A stretch of DNA of 64,000 bases from Candidatus Vondammii sp. HM_W22 (GTDB taxonomy: Bacteria; Pseudomonadota; Gammaproteobacteria; Chromatiales; Chromatiaceae): contig NZ_CP099567.1 of the NCBI RefSeq assembly GCF_022530855.2, positions 2,976,001-3,040,000 of the forward strand. The letters run 5' to 3'. Position numbers and translations under genes: made by a program. Positions 62,486 to 64,000 of this stretch are shown here, piece by piece (the stretch's first letter is position 1; each line of letters opens with the position of its first letter). Under the pieces are notes generated by a model. That model was not told the origin of the DNA. It did no database searches and saw only the letters and a program-made list of their open reading frames with translations.

Positions 62486-62836
62486 ATGAATAGCGTTAAC
62501 AAATCGGACTCCTGGAAAAGCATGATGGCATCAGTACAGGCGTTTCATGACAAACATCGCTTCAAGGAGACGGGAGGCGAAGAGATGACCTACCGAATCT
62601 CCCTGATGGCTGAAGAACTGGGTGAGATCTCCTCCTGTGTTACCAAGGGGAAAGATAAAGAGGAACTGGCTAAAGAGGTTGCCGATCTGCTGATCCTGGT
62701 TATGGGCACCGCGATAGCTGGTGAGTTTGATCTCAACCAGACATTCTGGTCAAAAATGGAAAAACTAATGCAGAGAGAATCCAGAATGGTGGATGGGCGA
62801 ATCCGAGTCTCGGAATTCAGAGGTGTCAAAAAGTAG
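62486..62836 (+). CDS. MazG-like nucleotide pyrophosphohydrolase
   Basis: A 116-residue all-alpha protein with the MazG metal-binding pattern: SLMAEELGEISSCVTKG (EExxE) and ELAKEVADLLILVMG (ExxD). Such enzymes hydrolyse NTPs or dNTPs to monophosphates, often cleaning damaged nucleotides. It lies between glyS (142 bases) and the broken gmhB (16 bases), a position not usual in the glyQ-glyS-gmhB-plsC cluster. Distinct from long two-domain MazG proteins. Confidence 0.85.
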   Translation: MNSVNKSDSWKSMMASVQAFHDKHRFKETGGEEMTYRISLMAEELGEISSCVTKGKDKEELAKEVADLLILVMGTAIAGEFDLNQTFWSKMEKLMQRESRMVDGRIRVSEFRGVKK

Positions 62837-62852
62837 GCCATTACTATTAACA

Positions 62853-63173
62853 ATGGCACTGAAATTGGCAATTATAGCTCGATGTTGCGTCATCCCCACT
62901 AAAAATTCGCTTGATCCGGCTACTATGTTAACTCAGATCGTCGAACGTTTTTACTCAGAGCTGGTAGAAGTGCCAGTAGTTAAGAATAGTCGTCAGGCTG
63001 CAAAAATCACCGAAATTGCCGGTGCCAATCTTATGATAGTCTGTGCTGCTAAAGGCTAGGCCGAATCAGATTCAGTGGAATTGCAGCAGCATATTCCTGT
63101 ACATAACAACCTTCCCGAGGCTGTAGATGCCTTTGTTGAATCACTAATTTTAATTCAAGCAGGCCCCGAATGA
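62853..63173 (+). pseudogene. gmhB: gmhB heptose bisphosphatase, internally deleted
   Basis: The start MALKLAIIARCCVIPTKNS matches the HAD-type GmhB N-terminus, but the nucleophile motif DRDGVI reads ARCCVI. More than 70 residues are missing. The C-terminal half is recognisable: MLTQIVERFYSELVEVPVVK, ITEIAGANLMIVCAAKG, a TAG, and VELQQHIPVHNNLPEAVDAF to a TGA at 63173. GmhB dephosphorylates heptose 1,7-bisphosphate for LPS core. Its end overlaps the plsC start, the ancestral operon arrangement. Confidence 0.83.
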
Positions 63174-63892
63174 TTCTTGCTAGATCCCTTCTCTATTTCA
63201 CCCTTATGGCATTAAGTATCGCTCTTATCGCCGGGCCTCTCTCTATTATTGGCTGGTTCATTCCATTCAGATGGCGCTGCCTGGTGTGCAATTTCTGGGG
63301 CATGGTCAACATAAAGATGCTCTCCCTCATCTGTGGCCTTAACTACGAATTACACGGCAAAGAGAACCTGCCCACAGGCGCGGCCATTGTCCTCTCCAAG
63401 CATCAATCAGCTTGGGAAACTATGGCGCTAAGATGCCTGCTGATACCGGAACAAGCCTGGGTATTGAAACGGGAATTGATGTGGATTCCACTATTTGGCT
63501 GGGCCGCAGCACTCGTGGAACCTATTGCAATCAACCGAAAATCCGGTAGGAAGGCGGTAAACCAAATAATCGACATCGGAATTAAGAGACTTAAGCAGGG
63601 ACGAGTCGTGGTAATTTTTCCTGAAGGTACACGGGTTGCCCCAGGCGCCCACAAACAATATGGCATTGGCGGTGCCCTGCTGGCTAAAAAATCAGGTTAC
63701 CCGGTAATTCCTATCGCGCACAATGCCGGTATATTCTGGCGGCGCAGAGACCTGAGAAAGTACCCTGGAACCATCCAGATGGTGGTCGGGCAACCAATTG
63801 AAACAGATGGACTCAGTGCCATCGAGATCAATAAAAAGATCGAAAAGTGGATTGAATCAACGGTCGATAAATTACCTAGAGCCTGCTCATAA
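63170..63892 (+). CDS. plsC: 1-acyl-sn-glycerol-3-phosphate acyltransferase
   Basis: A 240-residue membrane-bound enzyme making phosphatidate. An N-terminal hydrophobic anchor (about 5-35) is followed by the catalytic block LSKHQSAWETMAL (HxxxxE in place of the common HxxxxD), GWAAALVEPIAINRKSGRKA and FPEGTRVAPG. HxxxxE is also found in many gammaproteobacterial relatives at this locus. Start ATG overlaps the gmhB pseudogene stop. Confidence 0.94.
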   Translation: MILARSLLYFTLMALSIALIAGPLSIIGWFIPFRWRCLVCNFWGMVNIKMLSLICGLNYELHGKENLPTGAAIVLSKHQSAWETMALRCLLIPEQAWVLKRELMWIPLFGWAAALVEPIAINRKSGRKAVNQIIDIGIKRLKQGRVVVIFPEGTRVAPGAHKQYGIGGALLAKKSGYPVIPIAHNAGIFWRRRDLRKYPGTIQMVVGQPIETDGLSAIEINKKIEKWIESTVDKLPRACS

Positions 63893-63958
63893 ACCATAAC
63901 TCTTTGATATTATTGCCGTAAATACACCATATCAGGTATAATGGTGCTCGAAAAATGA

Positions 63959-64000
63959 GCCATATCCACCAAAAGCCATGCACCTATGATCCGATATCAC
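63959..64000 (+). repeat. Dispersed repeat, matches 45368-45412
   Basis: Begins GCCATATCCACCAAAAGCCA and runs to the window edge. It opens a frame MSHIHQKPCTYDPIS that is cut by the end of the window and could be the start of a transposase. Confidence 0.6.

Overview
The window reads as a chromosomal segment of a gammaproteobacterium. The evidence is conserved gene order: rlmH-maf-rng-yhdP-nitrilase, atpIBEFHAGDC, glmU-glmS, glnA-(DUF4124)-ntrB-ntrC and glyQ-glyS-gmhB-plsC, together with protein signatures typical of that class. The TusA/PP-loop operon and TauE-like protein would fit a sulfur-metabolising lineage (Chromatiales-like, possibly host-associated), but that is inference. The most striking general property is decay. 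About a dozen chromosomal genes are broken by frameshifts, stops or deletions, and at least six insertion-sequence families are present, mostly as wrecks. Several single frameshifts sit in homopolymers or are isolated, so some could be sequencing errors; others carry several independent lesions and are real pseudogenes.

Layout. 1-7.5 kb (minus): nitrilase (cut by the window edge), yhdP and rng intact, maf and rlmH broken. 7.7-9.3 kb: an ABC-F ATPase (YbiT type), then a short MITE-like inverted-repeat element. 9.85-16.9 kb: complete F1Fo ATP synthase operon with a good sigma-70 promoter and a terminator. 17-23.4 kb: a DctB/DctD-like two-component pair in ruins, followed by a TAXI-type TRAP transporter (binding protein intact, fused permease with one frameshift). 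23.6-30.1 kb: malic enzyme MaeB, an FKBP/SlyD-type isomerase, GlmU and GlmS. A dicarboxylate importer beside malic enzyme would make one pathway from C4 acid uptake to pyruvate.

30.2-45.4 kb is an accessory region: IS5, IS30 and ISL3 wrecks, a SUMF1/DinB-like protein, a broken Ycf46-like AAA+ ATPase, an FMN-binding HugZ-like protein, a (GCTG)16 tetranucleotide repeat, a broken EamA exporter, a TauE/UreH-like membrane protein translationally coupled to an NtrC-like protein lacking its sigma-54 contact loop, a complete IS5-family element, and a GC-rich Mu-like contractile-tail baseplate remnant (gpP, gp45, PAAR, gp46, gp47, gp48, fibre stub). Inverted ISL3 remnants flank the 32-45 kb part.

45.5-54 kb (minus): a small unknown protein, the nitrogen-control locus ntrC, ntrB, a DUF4124 protein and glnA, with NtrC boxes and sigma-54 promoters readable in front of glnA and ntrB, then a cation efflux pump, TusA and a PP-loop thiolation-like enzyme in one overlapping operon. 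54.1-59 kb is an IS graveyard (EAL fragment, IS3, IS30 interrupted by a second copy of the IS5 element, IS110). 59.3-63.9 kb: glyQ-glyS, a MazG-like pyrophosphohydrolase, a gutted gmhB and plsC.

No tRNA, rRNA or CRISPR array was recognised.
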